Source: Paratrimastix pyriformis (lineage: Eukaryota; Preaxostyla; Paratrimastigidae). From it: a stretch of 64,000 bases of DNA. Numbering within the stretch: position 1 is the first letter of the stretch; the number at the start of each line of letters is the position of its first letter. Below the pieces are notes generated by a model. The model did not search any database and was not told where the DNA came from. It worked only from the letters and a program-made list of their open reading frames with translations. Position numbers and translations under genes: made by a program. The DNA lies in assembly GCA_027972325.1 (NCBI GenBank), contig JAPMOS010000067.1:1-64000 (forward strand), read 5' to 3'. Shown here in pieces: positions 44,080 through 54,090 of the stretch.

Positions 44080-44745
44080 TTCGCAATTTTCGGAGGTGGC
44101 TTGCGGGTCTGCTTTGACTCACGGAACCACGTGGCCGCCGTGGTGGTCGGTGCACCCTCCCCCCCCCTCCCCCTCCCCCCCTCCCCCTCCCCTCCCCCCG
44201 ATCCTGCTTGGGCCCTTGCGAGCCGGCTCGCTCACTCGCTTTCCTTTTCCGGCTGGCCCGCAGCCGCAGCGGTGGGCGTCCCGGAATTTGTCGAGCTGCC
44301 CGGGAGCCCCCTCGCCATCCGTGTGCTGCCCTGCACCCCGGGGCGGGCCCTGGCCACGGCCCGGCGGCTGTCGCGGCTCGAGGAGTCGGCCACACTGCTC
44401 TCGGACCTGGTCGCCCAGGCCACCCCTCTTTTTCTCCACTTCTTCCGCCTTTTTTCACCACTTTCGTGCAACTCGATCCGCTCCTCGGGTGCTGGTGGGG
44501 CTTGGACAGGAGGTCTTCTTGGCCTTGGTTGGGCTGCCTCGCGGCTTGGCCTCCCTGATCTGTTACCCCGGGCGGACTTGCTGTGGCGACTGCTGCACTC
44601 CCCCCGGTGGAGGGCATTCACGCGGCAGCTCCCCGAAAGCGAAAGGAAAAAGAAAGAGATGAGAAGAAAAAAAGTAAATTTTTTTGTCGTTGCGTTTGGG
44701 CACGAGGCAGCGGTCTGGGACTCGAGTTGGGCTGTCTTTCTTGGG
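44080..44745 (+). CDS. Unrecognised host exons right of LINE-B copy B
   Basis: After a C-rich tract (44157-44205) and a CCCGCAG acceptor (44265) the plus strand reads AAVGVPEFVELPGSPLAIRV, LPCTPGRALATARRLSRLEE, SATLLSDL and meets a GTCGCC donor (44408). After TTGGACAG (44509) it reads GLLGLGWAASRLGLPDLLPR, ADLLWRLLHSPRWRAFTRQL. Codon usage is like the genes around it, but I recognise no family. It may be the 3' part of the LRR gene interrupted by copy B, or a separate gene. Confidence 0.3.
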
Positions 44746-45620
44746 CTCTGATGAGGTGCCTGCCGCCCCAGCTCACCAGTGAGCTGCCGGGGGAGGCCAT
44801 CGGACCCGGAATCTGGCTGGCATCCGGGGCATGGGAAGCGGGAAGGCCGGCGTTTGGCAGGGCAGGGCAGGGGCAGGGGCAGGGGGGCAGGGGCAGGGCA
44901 GGGGCAGGGGCAGGGGCAGGGGCAGGGGCAGGGGCAGGGGCAGGGGCAGGGGGGCAGGGGCAGGGCAGGGGCAGGGGCAGGGGCAGGGGGGTGCGGGGGT
45001 GGGGGGTGATGGGGGGGACCCGACAATCGGACCGGCAGGCGGGCTCGATGAGGGCCGGGAAGGTGCGCGGATTCGCCAGGCAGCAGATGTTGGCCCGCCA
45101 GAGTTCATCGGGGCTGAGGGCAGCCCAAGCCGCTGCGTCCACGGGCGGCTCGGGGGCGTCGCCCGGGGGTGGCACAGGGTCGTTGCAGGGCGTTGCCACC
45201 AGGACGGCCAGGTGGCCGGGGCACAGGAAGGGGTCTCGCTGGCTCAGCTGGCCCAGAAAGGCCCCCAGCCGGTCGCGGGGCTCCGGGCCAACCGCGACCT
45301 CCGAGCCGGCCCGCCGAGACAGGGCGCACAGGAACCCGTGCAGCACACAGTCGCGCTCGGGGCAGGCCGGGGGAAACAGACCTCACGGCCGACCAACGCC
45401 GTGTTCTGACCCGCCTCGATTCGGCCCTCCGAGAGCGCAGCGATCAGCGATCCAACCTGGCCTTCGCCCGGAGTGTAACGCATGGCGCGAAGGCGCGAGT
45501 AAGCTTTCTTCTTGAACTTGTCGCCTGCGCCCTCGCAAATACACAGCATGTTCTCTCTCGCCCAGCTGCTCGACAGCATCCCCAGTTCATTGCCCGCGGA
45601 GGTTGAACATACCACCATCC
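44746..45620 (-). CDS. Unrecognised minus-strand gene with Pro/Cys/Ala repeat, hit by a LINE-B tail
   Basis: The minus strand reads GSLIAALSEGRIEAGQNTAL VGREVCF, then one base out of frame ACPERDCVLHGFLCALSRRA and GPEPRDRLGAFLGQLSQRDP ... AALSPDELWRANICCLANPR. It then enters a hexanucleotide repeat and ends near ASQIPGPMASPGSSLVSWGG. The upstream part (VVCSTSAGNELGMLSSSWA, 45560-45618) is separated by a 90-bp LINE-B tail. No domain recognised. Confidence 0.35.
44858..44990. repeat. (CAGGGG)n hexanucleotide array
   Basis: About 20 copies of GGGGCA with a few insertions. The plus strand is G-rich enough to form quadruplexes; the minus strand encodes PCPCP/PAPAP runs. Confidence 0.9.
45469..45559 (+). 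mobile_element. LINE-B 3'-tail fragment
   Basis: GGAGTGTAACGCATGGCGCG to ATGTTCTCTCTC; about 90 bp and only two or three differences from the tail of copy D. It splits the minus-strand ORF around it. Confidence 0.85.
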
Positions 45621-45724
45621 GGGCCTCATCCCCCCCCCCCCTCCTCCCTCCCCCCCTCCCTCCCTCCTCAAAGAGGGCGGTGCACCGGGACGGACAGCCT
45701 GACGGGCGGCGTGCCCCTTCTGGT

Positions 45725-46130
45725 TTAGGGGAGTGAACACACGAATCCTCGTCTCATCCTGCAGTCTGCGTTATGTCGTTGTCTCCTTGCCCCGGCGGGG
45801 CCGTTTCGATTTTCGGAAGCAACGTGTGGGAGAGGAGGAGAGACTCTTTTCGCCCGGGGTACCGTAAACATCAACGGAAATCGAGTGAGAAATAGCGTGT
45901 TCAACCTCACATGGATCATTTTTCTTCGCTGCCCCAGCGCAATCGGCAAAAGTGGCGCGGCCGAGGAATCCCTGTACAAACACAATGAGTGGCCCCCACA
46001 GGTATTTGGCCCAAAGGAGGCCAGCCACACAGCAGGAGACCACAGCGAATTGCTCCTCGGGCCAGGTCGAAGCCCCGGAGACAGGTGCCAAAATGGTCGC
46101 CAAGAAGATATCCGCCCTTCTTCAGTGTGC
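45725..46130 (-). CDS. Small membrane-protein exon, weakly MAPEG-like
   Basis: The minus strand reads ADIFLATILAPVSGASTWPE, EQFAVVSCCVAGLLWAKYLW, GPLIVFVQGFLGRATFADCA, GAAKKNDP. There is a hydrophobic segment of about 25 residues followed by a short polar part ending at a possible GTGAGG donor. The order hydrophobic helix - R - FA/DCA - NDP faintly recalls microsomal glutathione transferases, but the diagnostic ERxxRAHxND motif is not found. A possible next exon starts after CTGCAG at about 45760. Confidence 0.25.
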
Positions 46131-46158
46131 CCTTCCGCCGGTGTGCCCCTTCCAGGGT

Positions 46159-46160
<2 letters not shown>

Positions 46161-46192
<32 letters not shown>
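46161..46192. repeat. 32-base C run
   Basis: Homopolymer; assembly length unreliable. Confidence 0.9.
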
Positions 46193-46672
46193 ACCCACGC
46201 CCCTATGCGGCACCGAAAAGACCTGGCGTAGTCTGGTTCGTCTATGTGACAAGATTTTGTGAGTCGGGAAGACTGTGGAGTCAGAAATCTGACCCCCGCA
46301 GATGGCGTAATGAAATGTCGAAAACCAAGTTTGGGGTGTCCCGCAAAGAGGGGGATGTTCAAGGGTCGTCTATTTTAATAATATCTTGGGTGATCGAGGC
46401 CCCGAAGAGAAATTACCGACCAGCTGACGGCATCCTATGCCACACCGGTGTTCTTCGACAGCCCCACAAAAGTTTGGGCGACTGCAGTGGGCAATCCAAC
46501 AAAAAAAACAAGCGGGTTTCCAATGACCCCTGGGTGGGCCTGGGCAGGCTCCGGAAGCCGGCCAAAAATTCTTAGGAGAAGAACGTATAGGTCCTGGGGA
46601 GAAACGCACCCTGCCGGTCTTGAGGCTCGCGCTGCCTTTTACCGTGGTTTTAACGTTCTTTTTTGAATTGTC
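46193..46672. other. Upstream region of LRR gene 1
   Basis: No ORF of note and no repeat shared with the other LRR promoters beyond the last 20 or so bases (TTTTTTGAATTGTC before ATG). Confidence 0.5.
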
Positions 46673-48887
46673 ATGGGCCAATCAAACTCGACGTATCTTG
46701 AGGTTTGTGCGTACGAGCCCATTTCGGATTCATCTCATCACCGCGCACTTCCCATTCCAGAAAACCGACCCACCTCCTGTCGATCCGTTTGTGGAGCGAC
46801 TCTTCGCAATACTTCCTGGAGATATTGCGCTTCACATGATGGCAGTTGCCGAGGACCCAACCCTGATGTACATCATGCTGCTCGGCCTCAGCCACACGAC
46901 CCGCGCCCTGGTTCGTGGCAACATTCGCGCGCTGTCTTTCTCGGGCATTCATCGCAGCGAGCGAATCTGGTCGTTCTTTCCGCCTCCCACCGACACGTCA
47001 TCATCCCCCCCATGCGAACTCGACCTCCTCGAGGGGCTCCATGTGTCGGATCCTGCCCGATCACCGAACGCGGACCCCGTTGGCGACTCCGACTTGACCA
47101 ATCCCACCCTGGGCGCGAGTGCGCCCATTCCCACGGCCGATGCCCTGGCTGCCCTGGTGGGACCATGCACCCGGCTGGAGGAGCTGACCCTGGCACCGGA
47201 ACGGGCCACCTGGCGCGGTGGCCGCGAGGCTGCCGCCTTCTGTGGTTGGGTCGAGGCGGCCTTCAGGAACCACCCCGCCCTGCACAGCCTGCGAATCCCC
47301 AACATGGCGGGCCTGTCCATGGGGGCCCTCTGTGCCATCCTCTCCCAATTGGACGGCCAGCTGCGGCTGCTGGAAGTCAACACCGCCCCGCTCCCCATCG
47401 CTGTCCTATGGCCAGGGGCAGCCTTACTGGAAGCGGTGGCGCGTCACTGCCCCCGGGTGGAGGTGCTCCGCCTGGGCATGCGTGATGTCGGCCAACCCAC
47501 CCCGCTGCGCCCCTGCACTCAGCTGCGCGAGCTGTGGGTGTCCAACGTCGGGAAGACCTACCCCATTGACCGCGCCCTGACCATGGACCTGCCCAACCTC
47601 ACCCGGCTCCAGGGGGAGCGCGTTGATCAGCTGCAACTGCCAGCTGTGCAACGCGCCGCTCTGACGGTTGTCACACGGGATTGTGCGCAGGCCCGCGATC
47701 TTCTGTCCTCATACGAGAAGCAGGCCGTGGGCCTGCGCCATTTGACACTGTTCTGCTCGGAGTGCCCCGTGGATCTGATGCCCCAGGCCCTCCTCGATCG
47801 GCTCACTGACCTGTCCCTGTACTGGTCGCGCTCCGCCGCCCCTCAGGCGGTCATCGCCTCGGCCACCCTGCGCACGTTCACCTGCGGGACGGAGCCTGGC
47901 GGCGCTGCGGCCCGGGTGCGGCTGGACTGCCCCCGGCTGGAGGTGCTCGGGGTGGCCACCATGGGCGGCTGGTCCCCGATCGACTTCCAGCTGAACACCC
48001 CCCGCCTGACGGCCTTGCGCAACCTGAACGAGATGTGCCGCGTGGTGCCGCTCTGCCCGCTGCCCCGGCTGGTGGCACTCTCGACCGAGGGTGCGTCCCT
48101 GCACCCACTCTGCGACACGACCCAGCCGCCCAAGTGTCTGCGCCACATCAGCGGGCTGCACTGCGGCACGGTGGCCGAAGTCCAGGCGCTGATCGACCGG
48201 CTCCCTTGCCTGGTCACCCTGCAGCGGATCGGACTGGCCCACGAGGGCGGCACGCTGGTGGTCCCGCCTCAGGCGGCCCTGCGTTCGCTCGAGCTGATCC
48301 TGTCGGCCGAGTCGGCTGGCGGTCATCTTGCCATCCGGGCCCCGGGGCTGGTGCACCTCGACCTGGGCCCGGGATCTGGCAGCACCCGGGTGACCCTGGA
48401 CACCCCGGGCCTGCGGCACCTCCATCTGCATGATGGCATCACCACAGACGTACGCCTGGCCTGCCCGCTTCCGCACCTGCACTCGCTCCGGGTCGGCCGC
48501 CAGACCGCCACGGGGATGGGGGTCTTTGAGCGGCTGCTGGCCGCCCCGCTGCCCCAGCTGCGGGCCCTCCACTGCACGGTGCCCCGGCTGGACTCAGCGG
48601 AGGTCAACAAGATGATCCGCTGGCTGGCCGTGGGGATGCCCCGGCTGACGACCCTCTCCCTGCTCGGTGCCCGGGTGGAGGTCCTCGATGCCACGGTCCT
48701 GCCCCGGCTCGCCCGGCTGCAGCTGATCCGATGCCGGTTGGCCCGGGGGGTGAAAGTCGCCTGGGACCGGATGGAGGAGGTGACCTGCGTGGATTGCCTC
48801 ATCAAGAAGGGCGCGAGGAGTGAAGGAGAGCTCTTCCCGCAGTACCCAGAGTTACTATCGAATTATTTGCGGACCCCGGAGATTTGA
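46673..48887 (+). CDS. LRR gene 1: F-box-like N terminus and leucine-rich repeats, one 58-nt intron
   Basis: Exon 1 is only ten codons (MGQSNSTYLE, 46673-46702). The intron 46703-46760 (GTTTGTG...TTCCAG) joins in phase 0 to KTDPPPVDPFVERLFAILPG. The next 60 residues (LPGDIALHMMAVAEDPTLMY, MLLGLSHTTRALVRGNIRAL) look like an F-box helix bundle. From residue 130 on there are irregular leucine-rich repeats of 22-30 residues (LEELTLAPERATW, HSLRIPNMAGLSMGALCAIL, LRHLTLFCSECPVDLMPQAL, LRSLELILSAESAGGHLAIR, LTTLSLLGARVEVLDATVLP). About 735 residues after splicing. F-box/LRR proteins usually recruit substrates to SCF ubiquitin ligases; that role is inferred. The ORF is uninterrupted, so the gene is probably functional. 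Confidence 0.85.
46703..46760 (+). other. Intron of LRR gene 1 (58 nt)
   Basis: Donor GTTTGTG, acceptor CATTCCAG. Not a multiple of three; removal restores the frame. Confidence 0.85.
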
Positions 48888-49108
48888 TGAAGAATGACCA
48901 ATGAATCTGCCACCATGTATTTTCTTCCCACACATTTTCCGAGTGATGGAAAATGGGGAAGGGGAGGGAAAGGCGAAAAACGAGAGGAAGACGATACAAG
49001 ATCGAAAGTTTCAAAGTTCGAGAGAAAAAGATCTTCACTCCACAAATATTTGGTTTCGCACTGCTCAAAGTAAGCGATTTCCTTCTTCGAATCGATTCGA
49101 CCGGTCGA
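48888..49108. other. 3' flank of LRR gene 1
   Basis: AT-richer than its surroundings; nothing recognised. The LINE-C homology begins near 49109, but the exact 5' truncation point cannot be fixed because the other copy runs off the window. Confidence 0.4.
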
Positions 49109-49749
49109 AGGTTACCATCCGGACCATCGGCATCGGGGCCTGGAAGGACTTGGTCCGGAAGCGAGTGCGCACACATGTGGAGGCCAAGTGGCGCGCGAAG
49201 ATGGAGGACGCCCACTCGCACCCAAGGCTGGCACTCCTGCGGCAGGTCAAGCAGGACTTTGGCCACAGCGAGGCCTACCTGGACGACATGAGCCCGGCGG
49301 GGCGCCGCATAGCAGCCCAACTGCGCGCAGGGATGTACCTGAACGGTGAGTTCATGCGCACCTGGAAGAACAGGCCTGAGGCGAAGCGCGGGGGAGCCTG
49401 CATCTGCTGCAACGACGCGGGACCACTCGAGGACGCCCAACACATCATCCAGCAGTGCCCCGCCTACGAGGAGCTCCGCAAGAAGGCCTGGGACCGCCTC
49501 CATGCGGTCCTGGGGGCCCCGGACTGGGCCCATCTCGAGGCCCTGGGCGCGGACAAGTGGCAGGTCATGATCGGGAGGCCGGCCGCTGGTTGGGGGCGCC
49601 CGACTCGTGAGGCCGTCAACCGGATTGCGGGAGACTTCTTGGCCCAGGCCCACGCGCGCCGGCTGCAACTGCTCAAGGTGCGACGAGCCGAGCCACCGCG
49701 GACGGCCGGCGATCGGAGGCCCGGCGGGAGACGACACCACCGGGGCTGA
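49109..49749 (+). CDS. LINE-C ORF2 C-terminal part with zinc knuckle
   Basis: Reads TIRTIGIGAWKDLVRKRVRT, KWRAKMEDAHSHPRLALLRQ, LRAGMYLNGEFMRTW, then CICCNDAGPLEDAQHIIQQC (C-x2-C-x10-H-x4-C), the knuckle seen at the C terminus of many LINE ORF2 proteins, followed by a basic tail. The frame is open to 49749. The inverted copy has the same reading but is split by a LINE-B insertion in the knuckle codons. Confidence 0.7.
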
Positions 49750-50187
49750 GCCAAGGAAGGCTGCCTGCTGTGCCCATCCAGCAGACTAGCGGCCACCGAA
49801 ACGAGGCCTCCACTACATAGCAATCGACCGAACCCCTCTCCTTTGCGGGTGGACGACGGCAGCGTCAGGCTCGCCGGGTGGGCTCGTCCTCAAAACCTGC
49901 GGGGAGGGGGGGGAAGTCTTAGGTCGTCGCTCTTCCATCCATTTTCTCTCCCTGGCTTGCTTTCGGGGCGACCTAGGATGGTGGCATACCGACCAAGCGC
50001 AACCACGAGGCCGAGGCTCACCAGTGAAGGAGGTGGGGGTGATGAGATGCGATGCACTTTGAGCCGAAGCCTATCGGAGGTGATGAGGTGACGGGGGAAT
50101 TGGGGGATAAAACCTTTTGTGATTTCTTTCTCATGGCTCCTTAGTTAGCCTCACACGAGGCTGCATTAACACGAGACTGACTGACTG
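49109..50187 (+). mobile_element. LINE-C copy 1, 5'-truncated, upstream of LRR gene 2
   Basis: It carries the C-terminal coding part of a LINE ORF2 (to 49749), a roughly 430-bp 3' region and a tail of GACT repeats (GAGACTGACTGACTGG). The same 3' half occurs in reverse at 62811-64000, and a 50-bp tail fragment at 17381. It has no RT in the window; classification rests on the zinc knuckle, the 5' truncation and the tail. Confidence 0.75.
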
Positions 50188-50293
50188 GGAATAACAAAGG
50201 TGGGGATCTCCACTGTTTTCTTGGCGCCGGGCCCGGCCCTTGTCCCGCTTTAAGTCGGATTGAGTGGGGTAAACCGTTTTTTAGAAACCTTTC
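50188..50293 (+). promoter_or_regulatory. Short upstream region of LRR gene 2
   Basis: Only 106 bases separate the LINE-C tail from the ATG, so any promoter lies here or inside the LINE. The last bases before ATG are CCTTTC. No TATA-like box is evident. Confidence 0.35.
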
Positions 50294-52481
50294 ATGGGTC
50301 AATCAAACTCGACTTCGATCATGGTTTGTGTGGTTCTGCACACTTTCGGGATCACTGCATGCGCACCTTCAGGCAACCCGCTTTTTTGCAAGACTTCCTG
50401 TCGATATTGCGCTTCACATGATCTCGCTTGCCGAGGACCCAACCCTGGTGTACATCATGCTGCTCAGCCTCAGCCACACGACCCGCGCCCTGGTTCGTGG
50501 CACCATGCGCGCGCTGTCTTTCTCGGGCGTCCACCATAACGAGCGCATCTGGTCGTTCATTCCGCCTGCCACCAAGATGGTGGCAACCCCCCCAGGCGAA
50601 CGTGACTTAGTCGAACCACTCGACGCCGTGACGGATCACTTCCGCTCACCCCCGACTGTGGCTTCCCCCGTGGGCACTGGGGACGTTTTCTGGGTCAATC
50701 CCACCCTGGGCGCGAGTGCGCCCATTCCCACGGCCGATGCCCTGGCTGCCCTGGTGGGGCCCTGCACCCGGCTGGAGGAGCTGACCCTGGCACCGGAACG
50801 GGCCACCTGGCGCGGTGGCCGGAGGGCGGCCGGGTCCGGGGGTTGGGTCGAGGCGGCCTTCAAGAACCACCCCGCCCTGCACAGCCTGCGAATCCCCAAC
50901 ATGGCGGGCCTGTCCGAGGGGGCCCTCTGCGCCATCCTCTCGCGATTGGACGGCCAGCTGCGGCTGCTGGAAGTCAACACCGCCCCGCTCCCCACCCCGG
51001 GTCCTTTGTTGCCCGGCGAGATCCTGCTGGAAGCGGTGGCCCGCCACTGCCCCCGGGTGGAGGTGCTCCGCCTGGGCCTGCGCGATGCAAGCAGCCAACC
51101 CACCCCGCTGCGCTCATGCACCCAGCTGCGCGAGCTGTGGCTGACCAGGGCCGGGTCCACATTCCAAATCGACCGTGCCCTGACTGCGGCCATGCCCAAC
51201 CTCACCCGGCTGCAGGAGTTACTCACCCCGCCGCCGCCGGCGGCGCTCCTGCTGCTGAGCGAGCACCACGCGAGGCTCCTGACGACCGTCACACTGAATC
51301 TCACTCGGCCCGAGCGCTCCGTGAGCGAGGTGGTGCCCCTACTCGGCCAGGCCGTGGGCCTGCGCCATCTGACGCTGCTCAGCATCGAGTGCCCCTTGAG
51401 CTTGCTGCCCCAGCCCGTGTTGGACCGGCTGGTTGATCTGTCGCTGTACTGGCACGGCATCATCACCGGCGAACGGGTCCTCGAATCAGCCAGCCTGCGC
51501 ACCTTCACCTGCGCCACGGAGACCGACCTTGCCATCCCGCCCGCGATCACCCTCATCTGCCCTCGGCTGGAGGTGCTCGGCATGGCGGCGATGGATGGCC
51601 ATCCCGCCCGGATCGACTTCAACCTGCGGGCCACCCCGCGCCTGAGGGCCTTGTGCAACCTGGTCCAGAGGTGTCAGGTGACCCCGCTCTGCCCGCTCCC
51701 CCAGCTGGCGGCATACGCGGGTGCTTCTTGGTTCTGGCTCGACGCCCTCCGCGACTCCAAGCTGTGGTCGAGGCAGCACGGTGGTGGCGTGGCCCGGTAT
51801 CTGCGGCACCTGTCGGGGGTGCTCTGTCCGACGATGGGAGACCTGCAGGAGTTGGTGGATGAGATGCCCTGCCTGGTCACCCTGCGCGCCGGACTGGCCA
51901 TCTCCTCGACCCGCGAGGACATCCTGTTCGTCCCCTCCGGCGCCCCCCTGCGTTCCCTCGAGGTGGACTTGACCTGCGACGTCACGCAATCTTCTTCGCT
52001 CGGGATCCGGGCCCCGGGGCTTGTGCACATTGGCCTGGACTCGGGAGCCGCATGGCGGCTGACCCTGGACACCCCGAGCCTGCGCCACCTCAACCTGCTT
52101 GGCTCGCGCCCGGCATCTGAAGCCTCCGTTCGGCGGGCCTGCCCGCTGCCGCATCTGCGCTCCCTGCGAATCGACCGGGCAGGCGAATTCCGGTACTTCC
52201 AGAGCCTGCTCGCCAGCCCGCTGCCCCAGCTGCGGGCCCTGCACTGCGCGGTGCCCCGGCTGGGCTCAGCGGAGGTCAACAAGCTGATCCGCTGGCTGGC
52301 CGTGGGGATGCCCCGACTGACGAGCCTCTCCCTGCTCGCTGCCCGGGTGGCGGTCCTCGATGTCACCCCTCTGTCCCGGCTCGCTCGGCTGCAGCTGGTC
52401 GACTGTGCGGTGGGGCGGCTGGAGGCTCGCATGGACCGGTTGGATGAGCTCACCTGTGGTTCAGCGGCACCGGGGACGTGA
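50294..52481 (+). CDS. LRR gene 2: F-box-like/LRR paralogue, one 49-nt intron
   Basis: Exon 1 encodes MGQSNSTSIM (50294-50323). The intron 50324-50372 (GTTTGTG...CTTCAG) joins in phase 0 to ATRFFARLPVDIALHMISLA. Then the same F-box-like segment and leucine-rich repeats as gene 1 (LEELTLAPERATWRGGRRAA, HSLRIPNMAGLSEGALCAIL, LRHLTLLSIECPLSLLPQPV, LTSLSLLAARVAVLDVTPLS). It ends RMDRLDELTCGSAAPGT, without the roughly 25-residue tail of genes 3 and 4. About 712 residues. Just after the stop, the last 38 bases are duplicated (52513-52551). Intact. Confidence 0.85.
50324..50372 (+). other. Intron of LRR gene 2 (49 nt)
   Basis: Donor GTTTGTG, acceptor ACCTTCAG; removal restores the frame. Confidence 0.85.
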
Positions 52482-52551
52482 GGGGGGCTGTGTGCTGGGC
52501 TGCTGGTTGGGCGAGCTCACCTTTGGTTCATCGGCGTCGGGGACGTGAGGT
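52447..52551. repeat. Tandem duplication of the LRR gene 2 3' end
   Basis: GAGCTCACCTGTGGTTCAGC...GGGGACGTGAG at 52447-52482 recurs with three changes at 52516-52551. Confidence 0.8.
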
Positions 52552-52609
52552 GGTGGTGGCTGCACGAGACCTGTCGGTGTGTGGATTCGTACGCGCTTGT
52601 TCGGCTCTG

Positions 52610-52647
52610 TCTTCTTCTTCTTCTTCTTCTTCTTCTTCTTCTTCTTC
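52610..52647. repeat. (TTC)n microsatellite
   Basis: About 12 TTC units, 40 bases before LINE-B copy C. Confidence 0.9.
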
Positions 52648-52687
52648 GTCACCCCGAAAAAACGCAATAATGGCCCTAAGCAACATG

Positions 52688-53091
52688 ATGCCAGGCCCTG
52701 TCGCGGCTGACACCGGCCGACCCCCCTGCCGCGCGAACCGACCTCCAGCGGGCCCTCTCCTCCGTCTCGACCCTTCTGGTTCGGGACGCCCTCGCGCTCA
52801 TGACCATGCGCAACGGCGCTGCTGCCGCGGCGGGCCCCGCGCCCTGGCCACGCCGTAGCGGCCGCCCAGGGCCCACGACCCGCCCCACCCGCCCCTGAGC
52901 ACCCCTCCCCATCACCCACACCCATCACTGGGCGGCCCCGCCACCAGGCGGGCCCCCGGCCGGGAGGAGCCACCATACGGGTCATTTGGCCCGGCCCCCC
53001 CCGGAGTGTAACGCATGGCGCGAAGGCGCGAGTAACCTTTCTTCTTGAACTTGTCGCCTGCGCCCTCGCAAATACACAGCATGTTCTCTCT
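52688..53091 (+). mobile_element. LINE-B copy C, strongly 5'-truncated
   Basis: The last 404 bp of LINE-B, from ATGCCAGGCCCTGTCGCGGC to ATGTTCTCTCT; almost identical to 57100-57502. Copy D begins at the next base, giving a head-to-tail tandem of two LINE-B copies. Confidence 0.9.
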
Positions 53092-53169
53092 GCTGAGGAT
53101 GCGCGAGATTGATCTCTACTCGCCGGGGGCGCACAGCAGACCCAGGGCCACCGGTGGCACCTCCTGGCC

Positions 53170-54090
53170 GCGTGCTGGGGCCCCCCGCTGGAGCAGATCA
53201 GGCAGCTGGAGGACCTCCTGCACCGCCCGGACTCTGGCTGCGGCTTCCGCAAACCCGTCACCGTCAAACAGACTGTAGGGGCCCTCTGCTCCCTCCTCGC
53301 TCGCCTCAAGCTCCACCGTGCTCACCTGCATCTTGTCGCCCCGATCCGCACCGACCTCGCCACGGCCGTAACCGGCTGCACGGTGACACATGGACCCCTT
53401 CTCCACACCTTCCCACCCGAGGCCCCAACCGCCGGCCGAGGCTCCTCATCGACAACCTCAGCAGGGACCCCCCTCCGGCAGCGTCGCCCTCCCAGGCCCG
53501 AGGCAGCCGCGCTCTCCGACCAGGAGCGCACCTCGCTCCGGGCCGCTGCCACCCTGACCGACCCGGAGGCCATCCTCGAGGCAGTCATCCCCGTCCTGGC
53601 CCAGCGGACTCCGGCCAGGCGCCCCCACCCCACCAGGCCCCCGCGCCCCGCAGGCACCTCGGGGCCACTGCGGGCCGCCCGCGAGCGGGTGCGCCGCCTC
53701 CAGATCCGACTGCGCGCACTGGGCCACGCGACGCGCCGTCCCCAGCACGCACCCCCTCGCCTCCTTCTCTCCTGGCGCAAGGCCCGGGCGAACCTGGCCA
53801 CGGCCCGAGTCCGGACACGGACCGCAGCTGCCCGCACGGCCGCGCGCCAACAGTTGTCTTTGTTCTTCAAGAACAGGCGCAGATTCTTTGCCACCTTGGC
53901 CGGCGACACCCAGCGGCCGCCCTGCCCCATCTCCTGGCAACAGCTCAACGAGCACCACAGCCGTGAGGCCGCCTCTGGTGGCCCCGAGCCTCCCACCCCG
54001 GCATCCCGTGGGCGACCCTGGCAGCGACAACCCCGCCCCTCACCCCGGCCGAGGCGGCGGCCCTCGAGGCCGACATTTCCGAGCAAGAAG
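53170..54090 (+). CDS. LINE-B N-terminal region before RT
   Basis: The frame reads HRWHLLAACWGPPLEQIRQL, LARLKLHRAHLHLVAPIRTD ... RAARERVRRLQIRLRALGHA, SWRKARANLATARVRTRTAA, QQLSLFFKNRRRFFATLAGD. It is Arg/Ala-rich and helical, typical of the linker upstream of a LINE RT. No endonuclease or zinc finger is seen. Confidence 0.55.

Noticed and set aside
45725-46130. Microsomal glutathione transferase (MAPEG) call
   Set aside because: Only a hydrophobic segment and a faint FADCA...NDP similarity; the diagnostic RAHxND motif is missing, so listed only as a weak possibility.
49109-49749. Host zinc-finger gene between two LRR genes
   Set aside because: The C-x2-C-x10-H-x4-C knuckle with a basic tail, the second copy in reverse and the GACT-repeat 3' end fit a LINE ORF2 C terminus better.
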